A DNA stretch of 33,317 nt from a virus, in the IMG/VR virus record IMGVR_UViG_3300025701_000032, positions 1 to 33,317 of that record; one strand, given 5' to 3'. Made by a program: the position numbers and the translations under genes. A model generated the notes under the pieces. The model was not told the origin of the DNA. It searched no databases and worked only from the letters and a program-made list of their open reading frames with translations. Shown piece by piece: positions 1-7,862 of the stretch (its first letter is position 1; every line of letters begins with the position of its first letter).

Positions 1-2
1 CT

Positions 3-3000
3 GTTGTACACTTGGATGAGGTTCACGGCAGGATGGGTATCGGGACGACTAGTCCTGGTGTTAATTTTCAAGTTGGAGACGGTACTACTGATACAACAAG
101 TAGATTTTATCATAGTGATGATACTTATACAGAAATAAACGGGTATGGGCTTGTCATGTCAAGAACCTCCAGCTATATACGTCCTACTACAGACAACACA
201 TCAGCACTTTACATTGGTACAAATAGTCTACAGTGGAACACTATTAGTATGGATGCGTCAACAATACTTTTTGACGTAAATGGCTCAGAAAGAATGCGTA
301 TCACCTCGGGTGGTAACGTAGGTATTGGAACGACTAGTCCTTCTGCTAAGTTAGAAGTAAAAACACCTTCATACAATGCTACAAACGCAGTTGCAAATTT
401 TGTAAACGGTAACAATCCTGTTAGAGTTTCATACGACACTGTAGTAATTGCTCAAACAGATGTTCCGTGCTTGTCAATAGTAGAAACAATAAACGGTTCT
501 CAAGCTAGTGAGCAAAAACTTACTTTTTCGGTAGGGGACAATAAAGCGGTCATTGCTTCAACGAGCACAGCAACCGATGGAATGTACTTTAATGTTAATA
601 GAGATGTGGATGTCCCTGGTTACAATACTGGGAATGGAATTACAGCTTTAAAGATATCTAATAATGGTAACGTAGGTATTGGTACGACTAGTCCTGGTGC
701 TAAGCTTGATGTTGTAGGTAACGGAAACGCAATACAAATAAGAAGGTCTAATGGATTTGCTTCTATAAAGGCACATTCAGATAATGGAGGAAACTTAATA
801 CTAGATTCTAATTCATCAGGAGCGGTATTTATAAACAACTATGTAAATAGACCTGTTTTTATTGCTACAGGTGGAGGCAACGTTGGTATAGGGACGACTA
901 GTCCGCAAGGAAAATTAACTATTGCAGGAGGAACAACAGATAGAATATTAAATTTTGATTTAAGAGCAACAGTTGTAAATAGCACCGATTTTCCTTCTAT
1001 TTGGGCGCAAGATAGTAGCTCATCGGGAGGAACGTTTTACAATAGCGAACACGGTCATCTATTTTTAGAAGGAAGAGCATCTAATGATAGACATATACAT
1101 TTTCTAACAGGTGCATCTTCTGAAATGAGAATGATTATAAAAGGTGACGGCAACGTCGGGATCGGAACGACTAGCCCTGGTGAGAAACTCACTGTCTCAG
1201 GCAATATATCAGCAACAGGTACTATAACTGGTAGTAATCTATCAGGAACAAACACAGGTGATCAGGATTTAAGTGGTTACTTAACAATTGCAGGTAAAGC
1301 AGCTGATTCTAATCTTTTAGACGGGATTGATTCAACTGGATTCTTAAGGTTATATCCTAGGCTTACGGGCAATGCTAGCACAATATTAAATTCAGGTATA
1401 CACATATGGGACGTAAGTACAGCATCAGATGCTCCTTTAGGGGCAGCAGATGGGCTGCTTACTACAAAATACTGGGACTCCACAAGTTGGGCTGTTCAAT
1501 CGTATCACGATTTTCATAGTAACAAATTATACTTAAAATCAAAACAAAACAACACTTGGCAGTCTTCTTGGAGTGAAGTTTGGACATCAACAAACGACGG
1601 TTCTGATTCAGGGTTAGACGCTGACTTATTAGATGGGTTGCAAGGAATTCAGTTTTTAAGAAGTGATACTAACGATAGTTTTACAGGTAATTTAACAACA
1701 GGAGCTAACAACCACATTACATTTGGTCCAAACTCCACATGGGGTTCTTCATTAAGAATTGGGGGAAATGGCAGAACAGCTACTGGAACTGAAATGGCAA
1801 GTATTGTTACAACAGATGGTAATATACATTTAGACGCTGCTGATAGTGTAAACTCTATTTATTTAAATTATTACGCTGGAACAGGTGGCGTGATATTTGG
1901 TAATGGAAATGACGGAGTAGTAGCTAGAATGGACGCTTCAGGTAACTTGTATAAAGCCACAACTATCAGTAACGTTACAAGTACTTATTGGCACTCAAGC
2001 AACGACGGGTCAGGCTCAGGTTTAGATGCTGACTTGTTAGATGGACAGCACGCTTCTGCGTTTGCTCCAGTGTCACATACGCACACTTGGGCTTCTATAC
2101 CAAATAACTCTGTTAATGCATGGGGTGGATTAAGACATCAAACAAATAATGGTTATATTGATTTTGGACCAGCTAACAGTAGTCACGCTCACATATATAC
2201 AGATCGACCTAATTTTTATTTCAATAAACAATTGCTTGTTAATAATAATATTGTTTGGAATGCAGGCAACGACGGTGCTGGCTCAGGATTAGACGCTGAT
2301 TTGTTAGATGGTATAGATTCTGCTAATATTGTGTACGGTAGCGGAAGTAGAAAAACAAATAATCAAGATCCTAATACGGCTTTTAATTCAGGGTTTTATG
2401 ATATTTATCAAACAAATGCTCCTACTAGCACTTGGTACTCGTACTTAACTATGGCTCACACAAATGCAAGTAATATGCATGGGCATCAAATTGCTGGTAG
2501 TTTCTACAGTGATGGAGATTTATTTAACAGGCATTATGATGGTAACGGTAGTTTTGGTAATTGGACAAGAATATGGAATGCTGCAAATGACGGATCAGGC
2601 AGTGGTTTAGACGCTGACTTATTAGATGGAGTTCAAGGTTCTTCGTATTTAAGAAGCGACACAAGCGACACGTTTACAGGAACTTTGACAATGAGTGGGT
2701 CTATAAATTTTGGTTCATCAAATGGTAATATTAATTTATCAAGAGGTGGATTTATTACTTTCTATGAAGATGGAAATTCGAGCCACGGTATAGGAAGTAG
2801 AAATAATAGTGGTAGTGAAGCTGATGACATTAGAATAAACTCTTATGGTGCAGTTTATATAAACTTAGACTCTAACAATAATAATACATCAGGTGCTGAT
2901 TTTACTATAGGAAGACACGGCTCTGCAACAGGGACAATAAGTGAACTATTTAGAGTAAGTGGTGAAACAGGCAACGTAGGTATTGGAACTGCTAGTCCTG

Positions 3001-3965
3001 TTGCTAAGTTGGATGTAAATGGAAGTTTTAGAGGAGGAGGCATACAAGCAGATTCAGGAGCCATGATATTTACTTATAACGAACAACCTGTTCTTTATGG
3101 GTACTTAGGTCTTGGATCAGTTCCTGCAAGCGGCATATTTGGAATAGCTAATTCAGGTATTTATTCTGATTTTCCATCATCTGAAGTTATACGTATTGAC
3201 TCTTCAGGCAACGTAGGTATAGGAACGACTAGTCCGGATGGTAAATTGCATATAGCTACATCAGGTGAATCAAAGCTAGACATAGAAGACACAGGTGGGC
3301 AACAATACAGGGTTTTTGTAAGAAATTCTGATAAAGTATTTGGAATATATGATGTTTCAAATCCTAAAACTTGGTTTAGATATACCGGTAACGCTACCAC
3401 AAGTAGTACTAAGCTTTCATTATTAGAAGGAGGAGGTAGTGTAGGGATCGGAACGACTAGTCCTGGGCAGAAGTTAGATGTAGCTGGAAATATAGAATGT
3501 AGCAGTTTATACCTAAACAACGCTTCGTCATTATACTTTGTACCAACTTATTTTGGTCAAAGAATAAAAGCAAACTGTCAAGGGCTTTTAGTGCAGAACG
3601 GATCAACTTATCAGGCTGTGTATGCTTCTGCATTTTCTGTTCAATCGGATTATAGATTAAAGAGTAATATTGTACCTTTAGATAATGCTATTGATAGGTT
3701 AAAACAAATTCCGGTTCATAGATTTAATTGGAATGACAAATTAAACGAACCTAAAGTAGATGGATTTATAGCACACGAGCTTTCAGAAGTAGTACCTGAA
3801 GCGGTTCTAGGTGAAAAAGATGCAATAAAAGAAGACGGAACACCTGACTATCAAGGTATAGATCAATCTAAAATAGTACCTTTGCTGACAGCAGCATTGC
3901 AAGATGCAATAACAAAAATAGAACAATTAGAAACAAGAATACAAACACTAGAGAACAATGGTTAA
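3..3965 (+). CDS. Receptor-binding tail fibre with C-terminal S74 intramolecular chaperone (5' end outside window)
   Basis: The frame is open to the left edge, so the start is upstream. The TTG at 12 sits just before a GIGTTSP repeat and is unlikely to initiate. The body is built from two repeat types: eight GIGTTSPxxKLxV-like units (first near 33, last near 3444) and four DGSGSGLDADLLDG units (about 1593-2630). Both are typical of beta-rich phage fibres. The C-terminus carries SDYRLKSNI, the signature of the S74 endosialidase-type chaperone; the predicted catalytic serine is codon 3645-3647. A short coiled coil ends the protein. In this family the domain drives trimerisation and then cuts itself off. 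The likely role is host surface recognition at the virion exterior; the receptor cannot be read from sequence. The stop overlaps the next gene by 8 bases. Confidence 0.88.
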   Translation, partial: VVHLDEVHGRMGIGTTSPGVNFQVGDGTTDTTSRFYHSDDTYTEINGYGLVMSRTSSYIRPTTDNTSALYIGTNSLQWNTISMDASTILFDVNGSERMRITSGGNVGIGTTSPSAKLEVKTPSYNATNAVANFVNGNNPVRVSYDTVVIAQTDVPCLSIVETINGSQASEQKLTFSVGDNKAVIASTSTATDGMYFNVNRDVDVPGYNTGNGITALKISNNGNVGIGTTSPGAKLDVVGNGNAIQIRRSNGFASIKAHSDNGGNLILDSNSSGAVFINNYVNRPVFIATGGGNVGIGTTSPQGKLTIAGGTTDRILNFDLRATVVNSTDFPSIWAQDSSSSGGTFYNSEHGHLFLEGRASNDRHIHFLTGASSEMRMIIKGDGNVGIGTTSPGEKLTVSGNISATGTITGSNLSGTNTGDQDLSGYLTIAGKAADSNLLDGIDSTGFLRLYPRLTGNASTILNSGIHIWDVSTASDAPLGAADGLLTTKYWDSTSWAVQSYHDFHSNKLYLKSKQNNTWQSSWSEVWTSTNDGSDSGLDADLLDGLQGIQFLRSDTNDSFTGNLTTGANNHITFGPNSTWGSSLRIGGNGRTATGTEMASIVTTDGNIHLDAADSVNSIYLNYYAGTGGVIFGNGNDGVVARMDASGNLYKATTISNVTSTYWHSSNDGSGSGLDADLLDGQHASAFAPVSHTHTWASIPNNSVNAWGGLRHQTNNGYIDFGPANSSHAHIYTDRPNFYFNKQLLVNNNIVWNAGNDGAGSGLDADLLDGIDSANIVYGSGSRKTNNQDPNTAFNSGFYDIYQTNAPTSTWYSYLTMAHTNASNMHGHQIAGSFYSDGDLFNRHYDGNGSFGNWTRIWNAANDGSGSGLDADLLDGVQGSSYLRSDTSDTFTGTLTMSGSINFGSSNGNINLSRGGFITFYEDGNSSHGIGSRNNSGSEADDIRINSYGAVYINLDSNNNNTSGADFTIGRHGSATGTISELFRVSGETGNVGIGTASPVAKLDVNGSFRGGGIQADSGAMIFTYNEQPVLYGYLGLGSVPASGIFGIANSGIYSDFPSSEVIRIDSSGNVGIGTTSPDGKLHIATSGESKLDIEDTGGQQYRVFVRNSDKVFGIYDVSNPKTWFRYTGNATTSSTKLSLLEGGGSVGIGTTSPGQKLDVAGNIECSSLYLNNASSLYFVPTYFGQRIKANCQGLLVQNGSTYQAVYASAFSVQSDYRLKSNIVPLDNAIDRLKQIPVHRFNWNDKLNEPKVDGFIAHELSEVVPEAVLGEKDAIKEDGTPDYQGIDQSKIVPLLTAALQDAITKIEQLETRIQTLENNG
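33..3464 (+). repeat. Eight dispersed GIGTTSP-coding DNA repeats
   Basis: Copies begin near 36, 321, 675, 885, 1158, 2979, 3216 and 3444. Each shares a core close to GGAACGACTAGTCC. Most copies keep the same synonymous codons (ACG ACT AGT CC), so the repeat is conserved in the DNA and not only in the protein. The copy near 2979 differs at ACT GCT. Spacing is irregular (about 210 to 1820 bases), so this is not a CRISPR-like array. Confidence 0.9.
1593..2630 (+). repeat. Four DGSGSGLDADLLDG-coding repeats in the fibre
   Basis: Copies lie at about 1593-1637, 2001-2045, 2268-2312 and 2586-2630. Each encodes N-D-G-x-x-S-G-L-D-A-D-L-L-D-G. A weaker relative (SNLLDGIDSTGFLR) occurs near 1306-1347. 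Unlike the GIGTTSP repeats, these differ at several synonymous positions (TTA/TTG, GAC/GAT). They mark the middle segment of the fibre shaft, between the two groups of GIGTTSP units. Confidence 0.85.
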
Positions 3966-4320
3966 TTACATATGGAATTGCAAAACAGTTGACACATACC
4001 CAACACACGCAGGAGAATCTGACGTAGTGTACAATGTGCATTGGAGAGTAACAGGTACTTCGGATCAAGTTGATCCTCAGGGTAATCCTTACTCAAGTAC
4101 TAACATAGGAACACAGTCTTTAAGTACTGATGATTTATCTAACTTTACAGCTTTTGATACTGTAGTACACAGCGATGTTGTAGGATGGGTTAAAGAAGCT
4201 ATGGGAGAAGAGCAGGTTGCAAGTATTGAAGCAGGTATTGAAAATCAGATTAATGCTTTGATTACGCCTACATCGGTTACATTAACAGTAGCAGATGATC
4301 CTGTTGTTGAAGAAGCTTAA
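3958..4320 (+). CDS. Small conserved phage protein next to the fibre (DUF7936-like)
   Basis: This 120-residue protein starts 8 bases inside the end of the fibre gene (ATGGTTAA overlap), which suggests translational coupling. The N-terminus has a W-N-C-K-x-V-D-x-Y-P pattern followed by ESDVVYNVHWRVTG. A helical segment (VVGWVKEAMGEEQVASIEAG) follows, then a Pro/Val-rich tail. From memory this resembles the DUF7936 type of small phage protein often found beside tail fibres; no search was possible. There is no signal peptide or membrane segment. A role as fibre partner or assembly factor is inferred from position only. Confidence 0.65.
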   Translation: MVNYIWNCKTVDTYPTHAGESDVVYNVHWRVTGTSDQVDPQGNPYSSTNIGTQSLSTDDLSNFTAFDTVVHSDVVGWVKEAMGEEQVASIEAGIENQINALITPTSVTLTVADDPVVEEA

Positions 4321-4383
4321 GAATATAGAGTAACCGTGTAATATATACTATGTATAATACATTATAAACTATTAAATTAAATT

Positions 4384-4632
4384 ATGAAAAAAATTAAAGA
4401 CGAACAGTTAAAAGAGTTACAAGAATTAATTGGTAAAATTAATCAAGGCCAAATACAAATAGGTCAATTAGAAACTCAAAAACATACACTGTTGCATCAG
4501 TTATCTGAAATTCAACAAGAGTTGCAAAAATTTCAAGAAAGTTTAGAAAAAGAATACGGTAAGGTCTCTATAAATATACAAGACGGTTCTTACGAAGCTA
4601 TCAAAGAAGATGAGCCTAATAAGAAAAATTAG
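4384..4632 (+). CDS. Small coiled-coil protein, prefoldin-like in shape
   Basis: This 82-residue protein is almost entirely charged and glutamine-rich helix. Heptad spacing of Leu/Ile is visible from about residue 8 to 60 (LKELQELIGKINQGQIQIG, then LETQKHTLLHQLSEIQQEL). A short polar acidic tail follows. There is no catalytic motif. The start is preceded by TTAAATTAAATT with no Shine-Dalgarno. It stops at TAG, one of only two genes here to do so. It overlaps the next gene by 23 bases. Its helix-turn-helix layout recalls a prefoldin subunit, but this is shape only; function unknown. Confidence 0.6.
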   Translation: MKKIKDEQLKELQELIGKINQGQIQIGQLETQKHTLLHQLSEIQQELQKFQESLEKEYGKVSINIQDGSYEAIKEDEPNKKN

Positions 4633-4828
4633 TATTGGTAGGGATTATAAAAATGAAGCGATGCATTACTCCGTGGGTCAAGAAGTCTACGGAGGGCATC
4701 ACATTCATCAAATAATAGAAGAAGAACAAAAGTATTCTATCTACATAGAAAAAAATAATGAAGTATTGCCGTGGAAAGATTTTAATAAAAATATGGCAAT
4801 TGCAGTTGAATATAATTTAGAGTATTAA
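4610..4828 (+). CDS. Hypothetical protein, 72 residues
   Basis: The frame overlaps the previous gene by 23 bases and ends in TAATG, sharing one base with the next start. The longer start at 4610 is preferred because ISIGRDYKNEAMHYSVGQEV reads as one conserved-looking block. Starting at the internal Met near 4661 would cut it. The protein is short, mixed alpha/beta, with a G-G-H-H-I-H histidine-rich stretch and no membrane segment. I do not recognise a family. Tight packing against a phage gene on each side supports it being real. Confidence 0.6.
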   Translation: MSLIRKISIGRDYKNEAMHYSVGQEVYGGHHIHQIIEEEQKYSIYIEKNNEVLPWKDFNKNMAIAVEYNLEY

Positions 4829-5430
4829 TGAAAGGGGTTTACAATTTTATAATAAGACCAAAACTTTCAAGACACGAATCTAAAAAAACCGTTGGAGACA
4901 ACGAATTAATATTAAACACAGAATTACAAAACCATCAGTACGTATCTCGTATAGGTGTTGTAATAGGTGTTCCAAGTTACAATCCTACAGATATTAAAGA
5001 AGGAGATGAAGTTATTGTGCATCATAATGTATTTAGAAGATTTTACGATGTAAGAGGTGCCGAAAAAAACAGTAAAAGCTATTACGAAGATAATATGTTC
5101 TTTGTTGCTCCTGATCAAATATTTGCTTTTAAACCGAATAAAGAATGGATTTCTTTAGACGATTTTTGCTTTATAAAACCTATTGAAAATAACGATAAAT
5201 TTTCTTTAGATAAAGAGAAACCGTTAGTAGGTGTTTTAAAATACTTTAATGAAAAAAATAAATCGGATATTAAAGTAGGTGACTTAGTAGGTTTTTGTCC
5301 AGGTTTTGAATATGAATTTATTATTGACAATCAGAAATTATATCGCGTTCCAATAAATAAAATTACAATTAAATATGAATATAAAGGAAACGAAAAAGAA
5401 TATAATCCTAGCTGGGCAAGTAGCAGTTAA
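4828..5430 (+). CDS. Tandem GroES-like (Cpn10-fold) protein, probable phage co-chaperonin
   Basis: The 200-residue protein reads as two related halves. Half one (about 4-105) opens with NFIIRPKLSR, then a long mobile-loop-like stretch, then GVVIGVPSYNPTDIKEGDEV and a closing DNMFFVAPDQIFAFK. Half two (about 108-190) opens with DDFCFIKPI, lacks the long loop, and has GVLKYF, DIKVGDLVGF and a closing IIDNQKLYRVPINKITIKYE. These match the order of GroES elements: an opening D-x-x-x-x-K-P strand, G-x-V, I-K-x-G-D-x-V and a closing segment like YLILRESDILAIVE. GroES itself is a single barrel of about 95 residues. T4 gp31 is the precedent for a phage co-chaperonin used in capsid folding. Assignment is by motif reading, not structure. 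It shares one base with the upstream gene and its last 56 bases overlap the next. Confidence 0.55.
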   Translation: MKGVYNFIIRPKLSRHESKKTVGDNELILNTELQNHQYVSRIGVVIGVPSYNPTDIKEGDEVIVHHNVFRRFYDVRGAEKNSKSYYEDNMFFVAPDQIFAFKPNKEWISLDDFCFIKPIENNDKFSLDKEKPLVGVLKYFNEKNKSDIKVGDLVGFCPGFEYEFIIDNQKLYRVPINKITIKYEYKGNEKEYNPSWASSS

Positions 5431-5650
5431 AGAATTAATAAAAGTAGCAGAAGAAAAAATCATTACGAACACTGAAGATGATGTTTCTGCTGACAGATTA
5501 AAAAATGCAGCGGCTACAAAAAAGTTAGCGATATTTGATGCTTTTGAAATACTTAATCGCATTGAAGAAGAAGAAGCAATCTTAGAAAACAAACCATTAA
5601 AAGAAGCGAAAAAATCTTTTAGTGGTTTTGCAGAAAAAAGATCTAAGTAA
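5375..5650 (+). CDS. Small helical protein before terL, possible small terminase subunit
   Basis: This 91-residue charged helical protein overlaps the previous gene by 56 bases and shares one base (TAATG) with terL. The first Met at 5375 is the only ATG in the frame before the conserved-looking core, so the large overlap is probably real. The core ADRLKNAAATKKLAIFDAFE is followed by LNRIEEEEAILEN and a basic tail. No classical helix-turn-helix is obvious. Small terminase genes usually lie directly upstream of terL and are helical, which is the main reason for the suggestion. It could instead be an unrelated conserved protein. Confidence 0.6.
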   Translation: MNIKETKKNIILAGQVAVKELIKVAEEKIITNTEDDVSADRLKNAAATKKLAIFDAFEILNRIEEEEAILENKPLKEAKKSFSGFAEKRSK

Positions 5651-7860
5651 TGTACGAGCAAACTTTATATAAGGTTATTGAACCTATAAAAATAAATGCT
5701 TTAAAACGTAACAATAAAGCTAAAAAGTGGAAGTACGGTTATAATAAAGAACACGATATAGTTGTTATTAGCCATACGGGTCAAATAGGAGAGATTTATG
5801 AGATCCAAAACTTAAAAGTAGCTTTACCGCCATCTCCTTCAAAATTGCTTAAAGGAAGCGATAAATGGGAGCAAGCAGAATATCCTAAAGAGTTACAAAG
5901 AATAAAAACTATATTTGACTGGAAAACACGATCAGTGGATTTTCAAAAGCAATGGGAGACTTATATAGATGAAGAATTTAAAAGAAGAGACGAAGGATAT
6001 TGGTTTTATAACAATGGTAATCCTACTTATATTACAGGTAGTCATTATATGTATTTACAGTGGAGTAAGATTGACGTAGGTGCTCCCGAGTTTAGAGAGT
6101 CTAACAGATTATTTTATATATTTTGGGAAGCTTGTAAAGCAGATGTAAGGTGTTATGGAATGTGTTATTTAAAAAATAGACGTTCTGGTTTTTCTTTTAT
6201 GGCTTCAGGTGAAACAGTTAATCAAGCGACTATTAGCTCAGATGCAAGGTTTGGTATATTATCAAAATCTGGTCCTGATGCTAAAAAAATGTTTACAGAT
6301 AAAGTAGTACCTATATCAATTAACTATCCTTTTTTCTTTAGGCCGATACAAGATGGTATGGATCGTCCTAAAACTGAATTAGCATATAGAGTGCCAGCTT
6401 CTAAATTAACAAGAAGAAGTATAACTGCTAATGATAGACCAGAAGAGCTAGATGGATTAGATACTACAATTGACTGGAAAAATACCGGAGATAACAGTTA
6501 TGATGGTGAAAAGCTAAGGTTATTAGTACATGATGAAAGTGGTAAATGGGAGAGACCTAATAATATACTTAACAACTGGCGAGTTACTAAAACGTGTTTA
6601 AGATTAGGTAGTAGAGTTATTGGTAAGTGTATGATGGGATCAACATCAAATGCTTTAGATAAAGGAGGTGAAAACTTTAAAAAATTATATAATGACTCAG
6701 ACGTTACAAAAAGAAACCGTAATGGACAGACTCGCTCTGGATTATATAGTTTGTTCATTCCTATGGAATGGAATTACGAGGGATTCATTGATTCTTATGG
6801 ATTACCGGTATTCGAAACTCCTAAAGAAGAAGTTAAAGGACCCTATGGAGATATTATAGAGCATGGTGTTATTGAGCATTGGGAAAATGAAGTCGACGGA
6901 TTAAAAGGAGATCAGGATGCATTAAATGAATACTATAGACAGTTCCCTCGTTCGGAAGAACACGCATTTAGAGATGAAACAAAAAACAGTTTATTTAACT
7001 TAACAAAAATATACGAGCAAATAGATTACAACGAAAACCTAGGCAACAGTTCTGTTATAACTACAGGAAGCTTTAGTTGGGAAAACGGAATAAGAGATAG
7101 TAAGGTAATGTTTACTCCTAATAAAAACGGTAGATTTAAAGTGTCTTGGGTTCCTTCTATTAGTTTACAAAATAGACAAACAATAAAAAATGGAGTTAAA
7201 TATCCTGGTAATGAACACGTTGGTGCATTTGGTTGTGATAGTTACGATATATCTGGTACTGTTGGTGGCAGGGGTTCTAAAGGAGCTTTGCACGGATTAA
7301 CAACGTTTAGCATGGAAGATGCTCCTGCCAATACGTTTTTTTTAGAATATATAGCTAGACCTCAAACAGCTGAAACATTTTTTGAAGATGTATTAATGGC
7401 ATTAGTATTTTACGGTATGCCTATACTTGCAGAGAACAACAAACCAAGACTTTTATATTATTTAAAACGTAGAGGATATAGAGGTTACTCTATGAATAGA
7501 CCAGATAAAATATGGAATAAATTATCTGTAGCTGAAAAAGAAATAGGTGGTATACCTAACTCGAGCGAAGATATAAAGCAAGCACACGCTGCTGCTATTG
7601 AAACATATATAAATACACACGTTGGTGTAATAAATGAAGGAGAATACGGATCTATGTACTTTTCTGAAACATTAAACGATTGGGCTAAATTTGATATAAA
7701 CAACAGAACAAAATACGATGCGGCTATTAGTTCTGGTTTAGCTATAATGGCTTGTAATAGACATTTATATAGACCTGTCGCAAAAATACAAAAACAACCT
7801 TTAAACATTAAGTTAGCGAGGTTTTCTAATAACGGATCAATTTCTAAAATAATAAAATAA
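5650..7860 (+). CDS. terL: Terminase large subunit (packaging ATPase and nuclease)
   Basis: TerL drives DNA into the procapsid and cuts the concatemer. The ATPase half shows a degenerate Walker A at about residues 175-182 (KNRRSGFS) and a Walker B at LRLLVHDE (D295, E296). The nuclease half has its first acidic residue in FGCDSYD (D530), and the last in KYDAAISSGLA (D690). The segment ENNKPRLLYYLKRRGY between them is typical of the nuclease region. At 736 residues it is longer than the common 450-600. Sequences such as GYWFYNNGNPTYITGSHYMY and SGLYSLFIPMEWN resemble, from memory, terminases of crAss-like and related Bacteroidota phages. Two bases separate it from the portal gene. Confidence 0.93.
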   Translation: MYEQTLYKVIEPIKINALKRNNKAKKWKYGYNKEHDIVVISHTGQIGEIYEIQNLKVALPPSPSKLLKGSDKWEQAEYPKELQRIKTIFDWKTRSVDFQKQWETYIDEEFKRRDEGYWFYNNGNPTYITGSHYMYLQWSKIDVGAPEFRESNRLFYIFWEACKADVRCYGMCYLKNRRSGFSFMASGETVNQATISSDARFGILSKSGPDAKKMFTDKVVPISINYPFFFRPIQDGMDRPKTELAYRVPASKLTRRSITANDRPEELDGLDTTIDWKNTGDNSYDGEKLRLLVHDESGKWERPNNILNNWRVTKTCLRLGSRVIGKCMMGSTSNALDKGGENFKKLYNDSDVTKRNRNGQTRSGLYSLFIPMEWNYEGFIDSYGLPVFETPKEEVKGPYGDIIEHGVIEHWENEVDGLKGDQDALNEYYRQFPRSEEHAFRDETKNSLFNLTKIYEQIDYNENLGNSSVITTGSFSWENGIRDSKVMFTPNKNGRFKVSWVPSISLQNRQTIKNGVKYPGNEHVGAFGCDSYDISGTVGGRGSKGALHGLTTFSMEDAPANTFFLEYIARPQTAETFFEDVLMALVFYGMPILAENNKPRLLYYLKRRGYRGYSMNRPDKIWNKLSVAEKEIGGIPNSSEDIKQAHAAAIETYINTHVGVINEGEYGSMYFSETLNDWAKFDINNRTKYDAAISSGLAIMACNRHLYRPVAKIQKQPLNIKLARFSNNGSISKIIK

Positions 7861-7862
7861 AT

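Noticed and set aside
12-14. TTG as the start of the fibre gene
   Set aside because: The frame is open to the window edge and the position lies immediately before a shaft repeat, so the true start is upstream.
33-3464. Regular-looking repeats that might be a CRISPR array
   Set aside because: Copies are spaced by about 210 to 1820 bases, lie in frame in a fibre gene and encode protein repeats.
209-3520. Several - strand open frames of 66-119 codons across the fibre gene, sharing GLVVPIPTLP
   Set aside because: They are the reverse complement of the GIGTTSP-coding repeats; the shared peptide comes from repeat DNA and not from real genes.
4337-4361. AT-rich inverted repeat (TGTA...TACA with inner ATAC/GTAT) before the coiled-coil gene
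   Set aside because: It has an internal bulge and only A/T-rich pairs in an A/T-rich spacer; too weak to call a terminator or operator.
5338-5661. - strand open frame of 107 codons
   Set aside because: It is antisense to three coupled genes and looks like the shadow of Lys/Glu-rich coding sequence.
6668-6859. + strand 63-codon frame inside terL
   Set aside because: It lies wholly within terL in another frame, with no start signal or family features.
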